From positions 1,488,001-1,552,000 of the forward strand of contig NZ_CP017668.1 in NCBI RefSeq assembly GCF_001808185.1: a stretch of DNA of 64,000 bases, in the 5' to 3' direction. Below are positions 1 to 11,179 of this stretch, in pieces. The notes under the pieces were generated by a model. It was not told the origin of the DNA, ran no database searches, and saw nothing but the letters and a program-made list of their open reading frames with translations. Both the position numbers and the translations under genes were made by a program. Each line of letters opens with the position of its first letter. Position 1 is the stretch's first letter. This stretch comes from Jeongeupia sp. USM3 (lineage in GTDB: Bacteria > Pseudomonadota > Gammaproteobacteria > Burkholderiales > Chitinibacteraceae).

Positions 1-1
1 G

Positions 2-29
2 AAAAGGACGGCAATCGCCGTCCTTTTTT
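2..29 (+). terminator. Rho-independent terminator of a gene left of the window
   Basis: A 10-bp perfect stem (arms 3-12 and 17-26) with an AATC loop is followed by a T run. It probably ends a plus-strand transcript that begins outside the window and isolates the chitinase gene from it. Confidence 0.8.
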
Positions 30-31
30 GT

Positions 32-384
32 ATCCGCGCCGCAACGAGACGCCTCGGCAAGCGCCGCTCGGCAGGTCGATCCCACCCTTCATACCACTCG
101 GCCAATGGTATTAGCAAAATAGGCAAATAATCAGCCGTTGTGCCGCAAATTTGATCGCCAATCATTTAATTACATCGCAAGTAATTAATTGAAGCCGTAC
201 GGTTTTATCCATACTTTTCAATGAGTTGACTTCCATAACCTGTCGGTCATAATCCGTCGGCATTCCGAAATCATGACAAGCCGGAATGCGCGCCACGCAG
301 GCAAATTTGTGTGGCAATACGGACCTGACTGGTATTAAAGCCAGCCGGGTCTATCGACGATTCAAAGGATGGAGAGACTCCCGA
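32..384 (+). promoter_or_regulatory. Upstream region of the chitinase gene with candidate GntR-type operator
   Basis: No credible gene lies in this 353-bp stretch; it is clearly AT-richer than the flanks, as expected of a promoter region. The site at 328-344 (ACTGGTATTAAAGCCAG) is an inverted repeat CTGG-N8-CCAG. It resembles the dre-type operators known for DasR/NagR GntR regulators of GlcNAc metabolism, and a GntR regulator of that type is encoded at 59450-60190. A second TGGTATT occurs near 105. Binding is inference; no clear sigma-70 boxes were identified. Confidence 0.4.
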
Positions 385-2346
385 ATGTCGCAACACAATC
401 GTTTCGCCCTGGCCGTGCTGCCGGCTGCGCTGTTTGCCGCGCACGCCTACGCTGCCTACCCGGCCTGGCAGGAAGGCCAGACCTATACCGCCGGCACCTA
501 TGTGTCGTACAGCGGTAACGACTATCAGGCACTGGTGACCCACACCGCCTACGTTGGTGCCAACTGGAACCCGGCATCGAGCCCGACACTGTGGAAAGCC
601 GCCGGCGCCAGCACCGGTACGCCGAGCCCGGCACCGACGCCGGCCCCCACGCCTGCACCGACCCCGGCACCGACGCCCGCCCCGACCGCCACGCCGACCC
701 CGGCTCCGACGCCGAGCGGCTGCGCTGCATGGTCGAACACCGCCGTCTACACCGCCGGCCAGTGCGTGACCCATAACGGCGTGACCTACAAGGCCAAGTG
801 GTGGACGCAGAACAACGTGCCGGGTACCGAGCAGTACGGCCCGTGGGAAGTCCAAGGCAGCGTGACGCCGACTCCGACGCCGACGCCGACGCCGACTCCG
901 ACGCCGACGCCGACTCCGACTCCGACTCCGACTCCGACTCCGACTCCGACTCCGACTCCGACTCCGACTCCGACTCCGACTCCGACTCCGACGCCGACGC
1001 CGACCCCGACCCCGACCGGCACCCCGACGGTCCAGGCCGGTTCGTACTTCGCGCAGTGGGGCATCTACGGCCGCAACTACCAGGTCGCCGACATCAGCAA
1101 CAGCGGCGCGGCAGCCAAGCTCACCTTCATCAACTACGCGTTCGGCAACCTGTACCAGAAGAACGGCGGTTACGAGTGCGGCATCATCAACAAGCTCGAG
1201 CCGGGTGCAACCGATCCGAATGCCGCCGATGCCGGCACCGGTGGCGACGCCTGGGCCGACTACCAGAAGGGCTTCCCGGGCGACGCCTGGGGCTGGCCGG
1301 CATGGGATGATCCGCGCAACGGCGTCTCCGGTCCGCTCAAGGGCAACTTCAACCAGATCAAGCAGCTGAAGGCCAAGCACCCGAACCTGAAGGTCTTCAT
1401 CTCGCTCGGCGGCTGGACGTGGTCGAAGTGGTTCTCGGCAGCCGCCAGCACCGACGCACTGCGCAAACAGTTGGTCAGCTCGTGCATCGACGTGTACATC
1501 AAGGGCAACCTGCCGTTTGACGCCGGCTCGAACGCCGGTGGTCCGGGCGTCGGCGCCGGTGTGTTCGACGGTATCGACATCGACTGGGAATTCCCGGGCG
1601 TGATCGGCCAGCCGTACAACACCGTCAGCGCGGCCGACAAGGAGAACTTCACCTTGCTGCTCAAGGAGTTCCGCACCCAGCTCGACGCGATCGGCGCAGC
1701 CAACAGCAAGCGCTACGCCCTCACCGTCGCCATCGGCGCCGGCAAGGACAAGATCGACATGACCGATCCGGCCGAGTACACCAAGTACCTCGACTGGGTG
1801 AACGTGATGAACTACGACTACAACGGCGGCTGGGCAGCCCAAGGCCCGACCGACTTCCAGTCGCACCTGTACAAGGATGTCAACAATCCGAACTACATCG
1901 ACTCGAAGACCGGTCAGCGCAGCCTGGTGTCGTACTACAACACCGACGAGTCGATCCAGCTGCTGATCGCCAAGGGTGCTCCGCGCAACAAGCTCGTTGT
2001 CGGCGTGCCGTACTACGGCCGCGGCTGGACCGGCGTGAAGGCCGGCCCGAACGGTGATGGCCTGTACCAGGCTGCAACGGGTGCGGCCAAGGGCACGTAT
2101 GAAGCCGGCATCGAGGACTACAAGGTCCTGAAGAACGCCGCCGGCACGCTGCGTTACCACCCGGTCACCAAGCAGTCGTACAAGTACGACGGCACCACCT
2201 GGTGGAGCTACGATACCCCGACCGATATCCAGACCAAGGTCGACTACATCAAGGCCAACCAGCTGGGAGGCGCATTCAGCTGGTCGCTCGATGGCGATAC
2301 GGCCGATGCCGAACTGACCAAGGCCATGGCCAAGGTTCGCGAATAA
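385..2346 (+). CDS. Secreted GH18 chitinase with two chitin-binding domains
   Basis: This 653-residue enzyme should hydrolyse beta-1,4 links in chitin outside the cell. The ATG at 385 is chosen because GGAGAG lies just upstream and a signal peptide follows directly (cleavage near AYA-AYP, residue 23); an upstream in-frame ATG at 286 adds no recognisable sequence. Order: CBM5/12-type chitin-binding module (about 25-72, with [18 protein letters not shown]), Pro-Ala-Thr linker, second CBM5/12 module (about 112-157), long Pro-Thr linker (160-212), GH18 barrel (216-653). The catalytic DxxDxDxE is D395-x-x-D398-x-D400-x-E402. It is monocistronic, with its own terminator, and lies beside a type II secretion-like operon that may export it. 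The family call is firm; the exact chitinase subtype is not. Confidence 0.95.
   Translation: MSQHNRFALAVLPAALFAAHAYAAYPAWQEGQTYTAGTYVSYSGNDYQALVTHTAYVGANWNPASSPTLWKAAGASTGTPSPAPTPAPTPAPTPAPTPAPTATPTPAPTPSGCAAWSNTAVYTAGQCVTHNGVTYKAKWWTQNNVPGTEQYGPWEVQGSVTPTPTPTPTPTPTPTPTPTPTPTPTPTPTPTPTPTPTPTPTPTPTPTPTPTGTPTVQAGSYFAQWGIYGRNYQVADISNSGAAAKLTFINYAFGNLYQKNGGYECGIINKLEPGATDPNAADAGTGGDAWADYQKGFPGDAWGWPAWDDPRNGVSGPLKGNFNQIKQLKAKHPNLKVFISLGGWTWSKWFSAAASTDALRKQLVSSCIDVYIKGNLPFDAGSNAGGPGVGAGVFDGIDIDWEFPGVIGQPYNTVSAADKENFTLLLKEFRTQLDAIGAANSKRYALTVAIGAGKDKIDMTDPAEYTKYLDWVNVMNYDYNGGWAAQGPTDFQSHLYKDVNNPNYIDSKTGQRSLVSYYNTDESIQLLIAKGAPRNKLVVGVPYYGRGWTGVKAGPNGDGLYQAATGAAKGTYEAGIEDYKVLKNAAGTLRYHPVTKQSYKYDGTTWWSYDTPTDIQTKVDYIKANQLGGAFSWSLDGDTADAELTKAMAKVRE
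913..990 (+). repeat. Hexanucleotide microsatellite ACTCCG x13 in chitinase linker
   Basis: Thirteen perfect tandem ACTCCG units encode Thr-Pro and sit inside a longer Pro-Thr linker (about 864-1017) whose outer units use ACGCCG or ACCCCG. Because the unit is six bases, gain or loss of copies would change the spacing between chitin-binding and catalytic domains without shifting the frame. Confidence 0.95.
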
Positions 2347-2369
2347 GTCTCGTCGAATCGTGCTGTTTG

Positions 2370-2396
2370 ACCCCCGGGAAACCGGGGGTTTTTTCT
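2370..2396 (+). terminator. Terminator of the chitinase gene
   Basis: Stem CCCCCGG/CCGGGGG (2371-2377 and 2382-2388) with a GAAA tetraloop, followed by six T residues, 25 bases after the chitinase stop codon. The next 230 bases up to the pseudopilin gene hold no gene that I can support. Confidence 0.9.
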
Positions 2397-2628
2397 TGCC
2401 GCAATGCAAGAAACGAACTGACCTGAGGTCGGTTTTTCCTGCCGTGCGGAATATGCTGCAAAGCCGCATGCCGGCTGGGTTGGCGCAATTGCCGAAGCCG
2501 GCTCCGAAAGGCTTGCCGCGGCCAAGCCGGCGCGGTTAGGATGGCACGCAGGAAGGAAGACAACTATTCACGCCCGTCGGCAGGCACCGCGGCGTTAGAT
2601 ACCGATACCAATTAGAAAGAGACACACC

Positions 2629-3078
2629 ATGAAGCAGTCCGGCCGCACCTCCCGCCCATGGTTCCGCCACGCCCGCCAGCGCGGCTTTACCCTGCTCGAA
2701 CTGCTGGTCGTGATCCTGATCATCGCCCTGCTGGCCGGCTATGTCGGACCCAAGCTGTTCGGTAAGGTCGGCGAAGCCAAGGCCAAGACCGCCGCCGGGC
2801 AGATGAAATCGCTGTCGGACGCATTGAACAACTACCGGCTCGACATGGGCAGCTACCCGAGCACCGAGCAGGGGCTGGCGGTGCTGAACGCCAAGCCGGC
2901 CGACGCCGGCAACCGCTGGCAGGGCCCCTACCTGATGAAGGATGTCCCGAGCGACCCGTGGGACCGCCCTTATGTCTATCGCCGCCCCGGCGAGAACGGC
3001 AAGGACTTCGACCTGCTGACCTTCGGCGCCGACGGCAAGCCGGGCGGCAGCGGCGAAGACACCGACATCAGTTACTGA
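2629..3078 (+). CDS. gspG: Major pseudopilin of type II secretion (GspG)
   Basis: A 149-residue pseudopilin, the main subunit of the periplasmic pseudopilus that pushes substrates through the secretin. The prepilin peptidase site is RQRG/FTLLE, cleaved after G19, with the invariant Glu at +5 and a hydrophobic helix behind it. The C-terminal half has the usual GspG features: YPSTEQGLAVL, then DPWDRPYVYR, then FDLLTFGADGKPGG with the calcium-loop acidic residues. The length is normal for GspG. It is the first gene of the operon, so its promoter should lie in the 230-bp gap after the chitinase terminator; AGAAAGAGA precedes the ATG. Confidence 0.95.
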   Translation: MKQSGRTSRPWFRHARQRGFTLLELLVVILIIALLAGYVGPKLFGKVGEAKAKTAAGQMKSLSDALNNYRLDMGSYPSTEQGLAVLNAKPADAGNRWQGPYLMKDVPSDPWDRPYVYRRPGENGKDFDLLTFGADGKPGGSGEDTDISY

Positions 3079-3101
3079 TCACCCGGTCCCGGTAGTTCAC
3101 C

Positions 3102-4274
3102 ATGCGCTACAAGGTCAAGGCGCTGGCGGCCGGCCGCCTCTCCGAACTCGAGCTCGACGCGGCCAACGAAGCCGAGCTTCGCAGTCGGCTGGCGGCGCAG
3201 GGCGCCCAGCTCGTCAGCTTCCAGGCCCAGCAACGGCTCGCGTTCCGCAAGAGCGAGTTCGGCCTGTCGCTGTTCACGCAGGAGCTGATCGCGCTGCTCG
3301 AGGCCGGGCTGACGCTGGTCGAGGCCGTCGAAACGCTGAAGGAAAAAAGCGCGCAGGACGGCAGCCGCGTGGTGCTGACGCGGATGGTCGAAACGCTCTA
3401 CCAGGGCCTGCCGTTCTCGAAAGTGCTGGCGCAGATGCCCGAACACTTCCCGCCGCTCTATATCGCGACCGTCGGCTCGGCCGAAAAGACCGGCCACCTG
3501 GCCGACGCGCTCAAGCGCTACCACCACTACGATACCCGGCTCGCGGGGGTGAAGAAGAAGGTCGTCGCCGCGCTGATCTACCCGATGGTGATCCTGACCA
3601 TCGGCGGCAGCATCATGCTGTTCCTGCTGTTCTATGTGATCCCGAAGTTCAGCCAGATCTACGCGTCGATGCGCAATATTCCGTTCGCGGCGCAGATCAT
3701 GCTGTGGTGGGGCGACCTCGTGCACCAGCATGGCCACTGGCTGTTCGCCGGTATCGCCGCGACCATCGCCGGCATCGTGCTGCTCTTGCGCACGCCGTCG
3801 GTCCAGGGCGCGCTGATGGAAATCGTCTGGCGGATTCCACGGCTCGACGACTATCGCCGGCTGTTCGCGCTCACCCGCTTCTACCGCACCGTCGGCCTGC
3901 TGCTCGCCGGCGGCCTGTCGGTCGTCGCGGCCATGGAACTGGCGGCGCAGCTGCTGCCGACGCCGATGCGTCTGGCACTCGGCCGTGCGATCGTCGACAT
4001 CCGCGCCGGCCAGGGCCTGTCAGCCACCCTGCCGCGCTACCAGTTGACGACGCCGGTGTCCGAACGGCTGCTGCGCGTCGGCGAACAGAGCGGCGAGCTG
4101 GCGACGATGTGCGAGCGCTCGGCGCAGTTCTGCGACGAAGAGCTCGACCGCGGCATCGAAATGTTCACCAAGCTGTTCGAGCCGATCCTGATGCTGTTCA
4201 TCGGCGTGATGATCGGCACCATCGTCTTCCTGCTCTACATGCCGATTTTCGAACTCGCGGGGAGTGTCCACTGA
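3102..4274 (+). CDS. gspF: Type II secretion inner-membrane platform protein (GspF)
   Basis: A 390-residue member of the GspF/PilC family, the inner-membrane platform that couples the ATPase to pseudopilus assembly. It begins with the short cytoplasmic N-domain (MRYKVKALAAG), followed by two F-domains. Three membrane segments are visible, near residues 165-190, 210-230 and 355-385. The spacing to gspG is 23 bp, and its TGA overlaps the next ATG (TGATG), which indicates translational coupling to the ATPase gene. Confidence 0.95.
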   Translation: MRYKVKALAAGRLSELELDAANEAELRSRLAAQGAQLVSFQAQQRLAFRKSEFGLSLFTQELIALLEAGLTLVEAVETLKEKSAQDGSRVVLTRMVETLYQGLPFSKVLAQMPEHFPPLYIATVGSAEKTGHLADALKRYHHYDTRLAGVKKKVVAALIYPMVILTIGGSIMLFLLFYVIPKFSQIYASMRNIPFAAQIMLWWGDLVHQHGHWLFAGIAATIAGIVLLLRTPSVQGALMEIVWRIPRLDDYRRLFALTRFYRTVGLLLAGGLSVVAAMELAAQLLPTPMRLALGRAIVDIRAGQGLSATLPRYQLTTPVSERLLRVGEQSGELATMCERSAQFCDEELDRGIEMFTKLFEPILMLFIGVMIGTIVFLLYMPIFELAGSVH

Positions 4275-5932
4275 TGTCCGCGCTGACGCTCGACCTGATC
4301 CAGCACCTGCGTGCCAATCGCGGTGACACGCCGCTGCCCTTGCTGCTGCAGCAGACGCTCGGTGCCTCCGACGACGACTACCGCTTCGACGTCAGCACCT
4401 TCCTCGGCCTGCCAGCGCTGACGCTGTCCGACCTCGACGCGCTGTTCCCGCGCTACGACCTGCTGCCGTACGCCGATGCCATCGCACACCAGTGCGTGCT
4501 GGTCGAGGACACCGACGGCAGCCTGTCGCTGGTCTACGGCGATCCGTTCGATGCGGCCACGCGCAACTGGGCGCTGCAGCGGGTCTCGGTCGCGTTCCGC
4601 AATGCGCTCGGTCATTACGACGACGTCGCCCGCTATCTGGAAAAGTACGAAACCAGCCACCGGGCGATGGACCAGCTCGCCGGCGGCGGCGACGGCGAGG
4701 CCAGCAACGACGGCGTGCCGGAAATCTCGCTGGCGACGATTGCCGCCGACAGCAACCCGGTGGTCAAGCTGGTCAACTCGACCTTGTACGACGCGCTCAA
4801 GTCCAAGGCGTCGGACATCCACCTCGAGAGCACGCCGGCCGGCCTGTCGATCAAGTACCGGATCGACGGCGTGCTGCTGCACATCGGCGGCGCCAACGGC
4901 ATCGAAACCGCCGAACAGACCGTGTCGCGGATCAAGGTGCTCGCCGACCTCGACATCGCCGAGCGGCGGATTCCGCAGGACGGCCGCTTCAAGGTGATCA
5001 TGAACGGCCGCGACATCGACTTCCGCGTGTCGATCATGCCGTCGATCTACGGCGAGGACGCCGTGCTGCGGGTGCTCGACAAACAGGGCGGCGGCGATTC
5101 GTTCAAGCAGTTGCGGCTCGACATCCTCGGCCACGAGGAAGTGACGATGGCGGCGATCCGCTCGCTCGCCAACGAGCCGTACGGCCTCTTGCTGGTGACC
5201 GGGCCGACCGGTTCGGGCAAGTCAACGACGCTGTACGCGACGCTGTCCGAGATCAATACCGGTGAAGAGAAGATCATTACCATCGAGGACCCGGTCGAAT
5301 ACCAACTGCCCGGCGTGCTGCAGATTCCGGTCAATGACAAGAAGGGCCTGAGCTTCGCGCGCGGGCTGCGCTCGATCCTCCGGCACGACCCGGACAAGAT
5401 CCTCGTCGGCGAAATCCGCGACGGCGAAACCGCCAACATCGCCGTCCAGGCGGCGCTGACCGGGCACCTGGTGCTGACGTCGGTGCACGCCAACAACGCC
5501 TTCTCGGTGCTCGACCGCTTCATGCACATGGGCGTCGAATCGCACAGCTTCGTCGACGCACTGATCGGCGTCGTCGCGCAGCGGCTGATCCGCAAGATCT
5601 GCCCGCACTGCATCACCGACGACAATCCCGACGACGAACTGCTCGAAACCTCGGGCCTTTCCCGCGACCACGTCGCCGCATGGCGCTTCCGCAAGGGCAC
5701 GGGCTGCAAGGCCTGCCGCAATACCGGCTATCTGGGTCGCAAGGCGATTGCCGAAGTGCTGCGGCTCAACGACGACCTCAAGGTCGCGATCGTCAACCGT
5801 GCACCGCCCGGCGAAATGAAAACGCTCGCCAGCCGGACCGGCTTTGCGTCGATGCGGCAGATGGCCTTGCTGGCCGTGTCGCGCGGCGAAACCACCCTGC
5901 AGGAAATCAATCGTGTCACCTTTGTCGATTGA
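4274..5932 (+). CDS. gspE: Type II secretion ATPase (GspE/PulE family)
   Basis: This 552-residue cytoplasmic hexameric ATPase drives pseudopilus assembly. The ATG at 4274 overlaps the gspF stop, and the frame is open far upstream, so the coupled start is preferred. It has an N1E-like domain (1-150), then Walker A GPTGSGKST at about 310, the Asp box (ITIEDPVEYQ), Walker B (ILVGEIRDGETA) and the His box (TGHLVLTSVHANN). The C-terminal zinc module has four cysteines in two CxxC pairs (ICPHC and GCKAC). Length and all motifs fit GspE or PilB; the neighbours favour a GspE role. Confidence 0.95.
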   Translation: MSALTLDLIQHLRANRGDTPLPLLLQQTLGASDDDYRFDVSTFLGLPALTLSDLDALFPRYDLLPYADAIAHQCVLVEDTDGSLSLVYGDPFDAATRNWALQRVSVAFRNALGHYDDVARYLEKYETSHRAMDQLAGGGDGEASNDGVPEISLATIAADSNPVVKLVNSTLYDALKSKASDIHLESTPAGLSIKYRIDGVLLHIGGANGIETAEQTVSRIKVLADLDIAERRIPQDGRFKVIMNGRDIDFRVSIMPSIYGEDAVLRVLDKQGGGDSFKQLRLDILGHEEVTMAAIRSLANEPYGLLLVTGPTGSGKSTTLYATLSEINTGEEKIITIEDPVEYQLPGVLQIPVNDKKGLSFARGLRSILRHDPDKILVGEIRDGETANIAVQAALTGHLVLTSVHANNAFSVLDRFMHMGVESHSFVDALIGVVAQRLIRKICPHCITDDNPDDELLETSGLSRDHVAAWRFRKGTGCKACRNTGYLGRKAIAEVLRLNDDLKVAIVNRAPPGEMKTLASRTGFASMRQMALLAVSRGETTLQEINRVTFVD

Positions 5933-6713
5933 CCATCACGGCTGGCTGTTGCGCAGCCAGGTCCTGCTCGCCAGCCGGCCCCGCTGGCCGCGCGGCCCGG
6001 TCACGCGCCGCGCCGAAACCATCGACGGCACGATGGACACCGCGGTGCTGCGTTTGCAGCAGCTGCTCGCCGACGCGCCGGCCGGCCGTTTCGACACGCT
6101 GACGCTGCATCTGGGCGCGCCGTGGGTGCGCTACAGCGTGCTGCCGTGGCAGGACAACCTGAAGCGCGAGGCCGACTGGCAGGGTTACGCGCGGGTGCTG
6201 ATGGCGTCGCAGTTCAACGTCGCGACCGACAGCTGGCGCATCGCCATCGAGGACGGCCGCTATGGCGCGCCGCGGCTCGCCGCCGCGCTCGACCAGGGGC
6301 TGTTCCAGACGCTGGTCGAACTGGCCCGGACGCGCAAGTGCAAGCTGCATGCGGTCGCCCCGCTGCTGACCGACGTCACCAACCGCTATCACGGCGAGCT
6401 CAAGGCGCGCGAGTTCGCGCTGATCGTCGCCGAAGCCGAACACGTCAGCTGCCTGTTCCGCAAGCAGCGCCACTGGCGCGGCGTCGTCACACTGCCGGCC
6501 CCGGCCGCCGGCCTCAACGGCGCATCGCTGACCGCACTGGTGCGCGACGCCGCGATGCTTGCCAGCGACTTCGTTCCGCGCGAACTCTACCTCGCCTCGG
6601 CCCAGCAACCGGCCGAGTACGACAATGACGGCTTCGAGCTCGACTGGCTCGGCGGCCTGCATCCGCTGCTCGACGCCACGCGCGAATGGGCCCGGCCGGA
6701 GGTCGCCGCGTGA
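5913..6713 (+). CDS. PilM/GspL-like assembly protein of the secretion operon (uncertain family)
   Basis: A 266-residue protein that I cannot place firmly by sequence. The GTG at 5913 is chosen because AGGAAA lies seven bases upstream; it overlaps the 3' end of gspE by 20 bp. No signal peptide or membrane segment is visible, so it is probably cytoplasmic. Its position between the ATPase and PilN-, PilO- and PilP-like genes is the position of PilM, or of the cytoplasmic half of GspL, which links the ATPase to the inner-membrane complex. The stop overlaps the next GTG (GTGA). Functional assignment is by synteny only. Confidence 0.6.
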   Translation: MSPLSIDHHGWLLRSQVLLASRPRWPRGPVTRRAETIDGTMDTAVLRLQQLLADAPAGRFDTLTLHLGAPWVRYSVLPWQDNLKREADWQGYARVLMASQFNVATDSWRIAIEDGRYGAPRLAAALDQGLFQTLVELARTRKCKLHAVAPLLTDVTNRYHGELKAREFALIVAEAEHVSCLFRKQRHWRGVVTLPAPAAGLNGASLTALVRDAAMLASDFVPRELYLASAQQPAEYDNDGFELDWLGGLHPLLDATREWARPEVAA

Positions 6714-7240
6714 GGACGATCCACCTCGATTTCCATCGCAAGCCGACGGCGACGCCGTGGCTCGGCCTGGCACTGGTCGTCGCCGGCATCGTGCTGCTGC
6801 TGTGGGTGCTGGCCCGCCAGGACGTCGCCGACGAGCGCCGCAAGCTCGTCGACACGCAGGAAGCCGAGCTGTCGTGGCTGATCAAGCGCCAGGAAGCGTC
6901 GGAGCTCGACGCGCAGAAGGACGCGCCGCTCAATGACAAGGTCGCCGCGATCGTGCGCGCGCAGGCCGCGTCGCCCGACACGGGGCTCGGCGCGCTCGAA
7001 GCCGCGTGGCGGCCGACGATTGCCTACACCAAGATCGACGTGAGCACGACCGAACGCGACCTCAAGCTCGAGCTCGAGGCCAGGACGCCGAAAGACCTGC
7101 TCGCGTGGATCGACGCGCTGGCGGCCCAGCCGGACGTCGCCCGCGTCTCGCTGGCGCGGCAGTCGATCAAGTCCGCCGACCCGTTCAAGCCGGCCAATGC
7201 GGCGGTCGAAGTGCGCTGGCGCGCGGCGGAGGCACCATGA
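6710..7240 (+). CDS. PilN-like inner-membrane assembly protein
   Basis: A 176-residue bitopic protein: a short basic N-terminus, one membrane helix at about 16-36, then a coiled-coil-prone stretch and a small ferredoxin-like periplasmic domain (TTERDLKLELEARTPKDLLA). This is the topology of PilN and of the C-terminal part of GspL. Start GTG at 6710 overlaps the preceding TGA by two bases, so the genes are coupled. It should form an inner-membrane heterodimer with the product of the next gene. No family-specific catalytic motif is expected. Confidence 0.65.
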   Translation: MRTIHLDFHRKPTATPWLGLALVVAGIVLLLWVLARQDVADERRKLVDTQEAELSWLIKRQEASELDAQKDAPLNDKVAAIVRAQAASPDTGLGALEAAWRPTIAYTKIDVSTTERDLKLELEARTPKDLLAWIDALAAQPDVARVSLARQSIKSADPFKPANAAVEVRWRAAEAP

Positions 7241-7797
7241 AGATCCAGCAGATCGTCTGGCATCTGCGCCGCTGGCCGCGCTACGCCGGCACCCTCGGCT
7301 GGGCAGGCCTCGCGCTGATCATCATGGCCGTCCTGCTGCTCAAGCAGCAGGTCGAACCGGTCGAGCGCGACCTCGACAAGCGCGAGCTGGCCGTCTCGGC
7401 CAAACGCGGCGAGCTGCGGCACACCGCGCGCGCCAGCGATGTCGCCAGCGCACCGGCCTACGTCCGGCTGCGTCCGGACACCAGCTTCACCGCCTTTCTC
7501 GGCGAATTGTCCGAACTCGCCGCCAAGCACGGCATCGGCGTGGTGCAGAGCGACTACAAGAGCGTGACCGAAGGCGACGGCCACCTGATGCGCTACGGGC
7601 TGCAGTTCCCCGCCGGCGGCAATTACCCATCGCTGCGCGCCTTCTTGCACGCGCTGGGCGAGATTCCCGGCGTGCGGATCGAGTCGGTCAGCATGAGCCG
7701 CCATCAGATCGGCGACGAGTCGCTGGCGATCCAGCTGCAGCTCTCCTATCTGACCGAAGTCGCCGATCCGCAACCGCTCAAGCAGGAGGGCCGCTGA
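7237..7797 (+). CDS. PilO/GspM-like inner-membrane assembly protein
   Basis: A 186-residue protein with an N-terminal membrane helix at about 21-38, an acidic/basic coiled-coil segment, and a C-terminal periplasmic domain of alternating strands and helices, as in PilO and GspM. GGAGG precedes the ATG, which overlaps the upstream stop codon (ATGA). It probably pairs with the PilN-like protein encoded just before it and aligns the platform with the secretin. The call is by topology and gene order. Confidence 0.65.
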   Translation: MKIQQIVWHLRRWPRYAGTLGWAGLALIIMAVLLLKQQVEPVERDLDKRELAVSAKRGELRHTARASDVASAPAYVRLRPDTSFTAFLGELSELAAKHGIGVVQSDYKSVTEGDGHLMRYGLQFPAGGNYPSLRAFLHALGEIPGVRIESVSMSRHQIGDESLAIQLQLSYLTEVADPQPLKQEGR

Positions 7798-8326
7798 TGC
7801 TGTCGCGCCCGCTGCAGATCATCCTCGGCCTCACGGCGCTGCTGACCGTCTATACGATCTGGCAGGAAAGTGCCGAACAACCCGCGGACACCGGTGTCGC
7901 GGCGCGCCGGCCGCAGCCGGTGCGCGAGATCGCGTCCGAAGCGAGTGCCGTCGCCCGTACCGTGGTCGCTCGCGCATCGGCCGCCTCGAACGCCAGCGCG
8001 GTCAACCTGTTTCCGAGACAGACGTGGGCCCCGCCGCCACCGCCACCGCCACCGCCGGCCAAACCGACGCCGACCCCGGTGCCGGTCGCGCCGCCGCTGC
8101 CGTTCCAGATCGTGTCGACCTGGCACGAACGCGGCACCGATTACGTCGTGCTGCAGGCCGGCGGCGACCAGTACGTCGTCTGCAACCGCTGCGATGCGCT
8201 CGGCCGGGTCCAGCAGGGCGAAATCCTGCTCGGCACCTGGCGGATCGACAAGGTCGGCCGCGACGTCGTCGCCTTTACATTCATGCCATTGAATCAGCAG
8301 CAGGTGCTGCCGATAGGAGGAACGCC

Positions 8327-8330
<4 letters not shown>
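7797..8330 (+). CDS. PilP/GspC-like periplasmic connector protein
   Basis: A 177-residue protein with an N-terminal membrane anchor (about 5-20), a Pro-rich periplasmic spacer containing nine consecutive prolines near residue 80, and a compact C-terminal domain (about 100-170) with a CNRC pair. This is the plan of GspC and PilP, whose homology-region domain contacts the N0 domain of the secretin. There is no PDZ domain, unlike classical GspC. The ATG overlaps the preceding TGA (TGATG). It is encoded directly before the secretin, as is usual for pilP. Confidence 0.65.
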
Positions 8331-10312
<1,982 letters not shown>

Positions 10313-10317
10313 CCGCC

Positions 10318-10791
10318 ATGCGCCGCGCACGGGGCTTCACGCTGATCGAGCTGATGGTCACGCTGACCATCCTCGCCGTGCTTGCGACCGTCGCGCTGCC
10401 GCTGTCGCAGGTTGCCGCCACCCGCAACCGCGAGTCCGAGTTGCGGCAGGCGTTATGGCAGATCCGCAGCGCGATCGACGCCTACAAGCTGGCGGTCGAC
10501 GACGGCCGGGTCAGCAAGTCGCTCGAGGACACCGGTTACCCGCCCGAACTGGCCCTCCTCGCCGACGGCGTCAAGGACGCCAAGGACCCGACCGGCAAGA
10601 AGATCTACTTCCTCCGGCGCATTCCGCGCGACCCGTTCTGCGACTGCCCGAGCATGAACAACGTGCAGACCTGGGGTCTGCGCAGCTATGCAAGCCCGCC
10701 CGATTCGCCACAGGAGGGCCGCGACGTCTACGATGTGTATTCCCGCTCCAACGGCGTCGGCCTCAACGGCACGCCGTACCGCGATTGGTGA
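10318..10791 (+). CDS. Pseudopilin (GspG-like) of the secretion operon
   Basis: A 157-residue pilin-like protein with a very short leader, MRRARG/FTLIELMVTLTIL, showing the prepilin peptidase site and the Glu at +5. The C-terminal part carries IPRDPFCDCPSM, related to the DPW motif of GspG but with two cysteines, and ends near TPYRDW. The start ATG lies 6 bp after the secretin stop codon. It is probably a second, minor pseudopilin. Confidence 0.85.
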   Translation: MRRARGFTLIELMVTLTILAVLATVALPLSQVAATRNRESELRQALWQIRSAIDAYKLAVDDGRVSKSLEDTGYPPELALLADGVKDAKDPTGKKIYFLRRIPRDPFCDCPSMNNVQTWGLRSYASPPDSPQEGRDVYDVYSRSNGVGLNGTPYRDW

Positions 10792-10799
10792 TTCCCACG

Positions 10800-11177
10800 A
10801 TGCCTTCCCCGCGCCGCCGCCGCGGCTTTACCCTGATCGAACTCCTGGTCGTGCTCGCCATCATGGCCAGCCTGCTGACCCTGGTCGTGCCGCGTTATTT
10901 CCAGCAGACCGACCGCGCCGCCGAGACCGTGCTCAAGCACAATCTCGTGGCGATGCGCGACGCGATCGACAAGTTCTACGCCGATACCGGCCGCTATCCG
11001 GCCACGCTGGACGAACTGGTCCAGCGCCGCTACCTGCGCGAGATGCCGCTCGACCCGGTCGCCAACCGCCGCGATGCCTGGCGGACGATCCCACCCGAAG
11101 GCGGCAGCGGCGTCTACGACGTCAAGAGCAGTGCCGACGGCAACGACAGCGATGGCAAACCGTTCCGCGACCTCTAG
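10800..11177 (+). CDS. Pseudopilin (GspG-like) of the secretion operon
   Basis: A 125-residue protein with leader MPSPRRRRG/FTLIELLVVLAIM and Glu at +5, followed by the amphipathic pilin helix. Its C-terminal part (YPATLDELVQRRYLREMPLDP) matches the conserved GspG segment, and it ends in a Ser/Asp-rich loop. The start lies 8 bp after the preceding pseudopilin, and the two are clearly related to each other. An inverted-repeat element begins three bases after its stop codon. Confidence 0.85.
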   Translation: MPSPRRRRGFTLIELLVVLAIMASLLTLVVPRYFQQTDRAAETVLKHNLVAMRDAIDKFYADTGRYPATLDELVQRRYLREMPLDPVANRRDAWRTIPPEGGSGVYDVKSSADGNDSDGKPFRDL

Positions 11178-11179
11178 GG

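Noticed and set aside
864..1020. Tandem repeat as a possible CRISPR array
   Set aside because: The units are six bases with no spacers; they encode the Pro-Thr linker of the chitinase.
271..2469. A 732-codon minus-strand frame with a long Arg-Ser repeat
   Set aside because: It is antisense to the chitinase; the Arg-Ser run is only the complement of the ACTCCG microsatellite.
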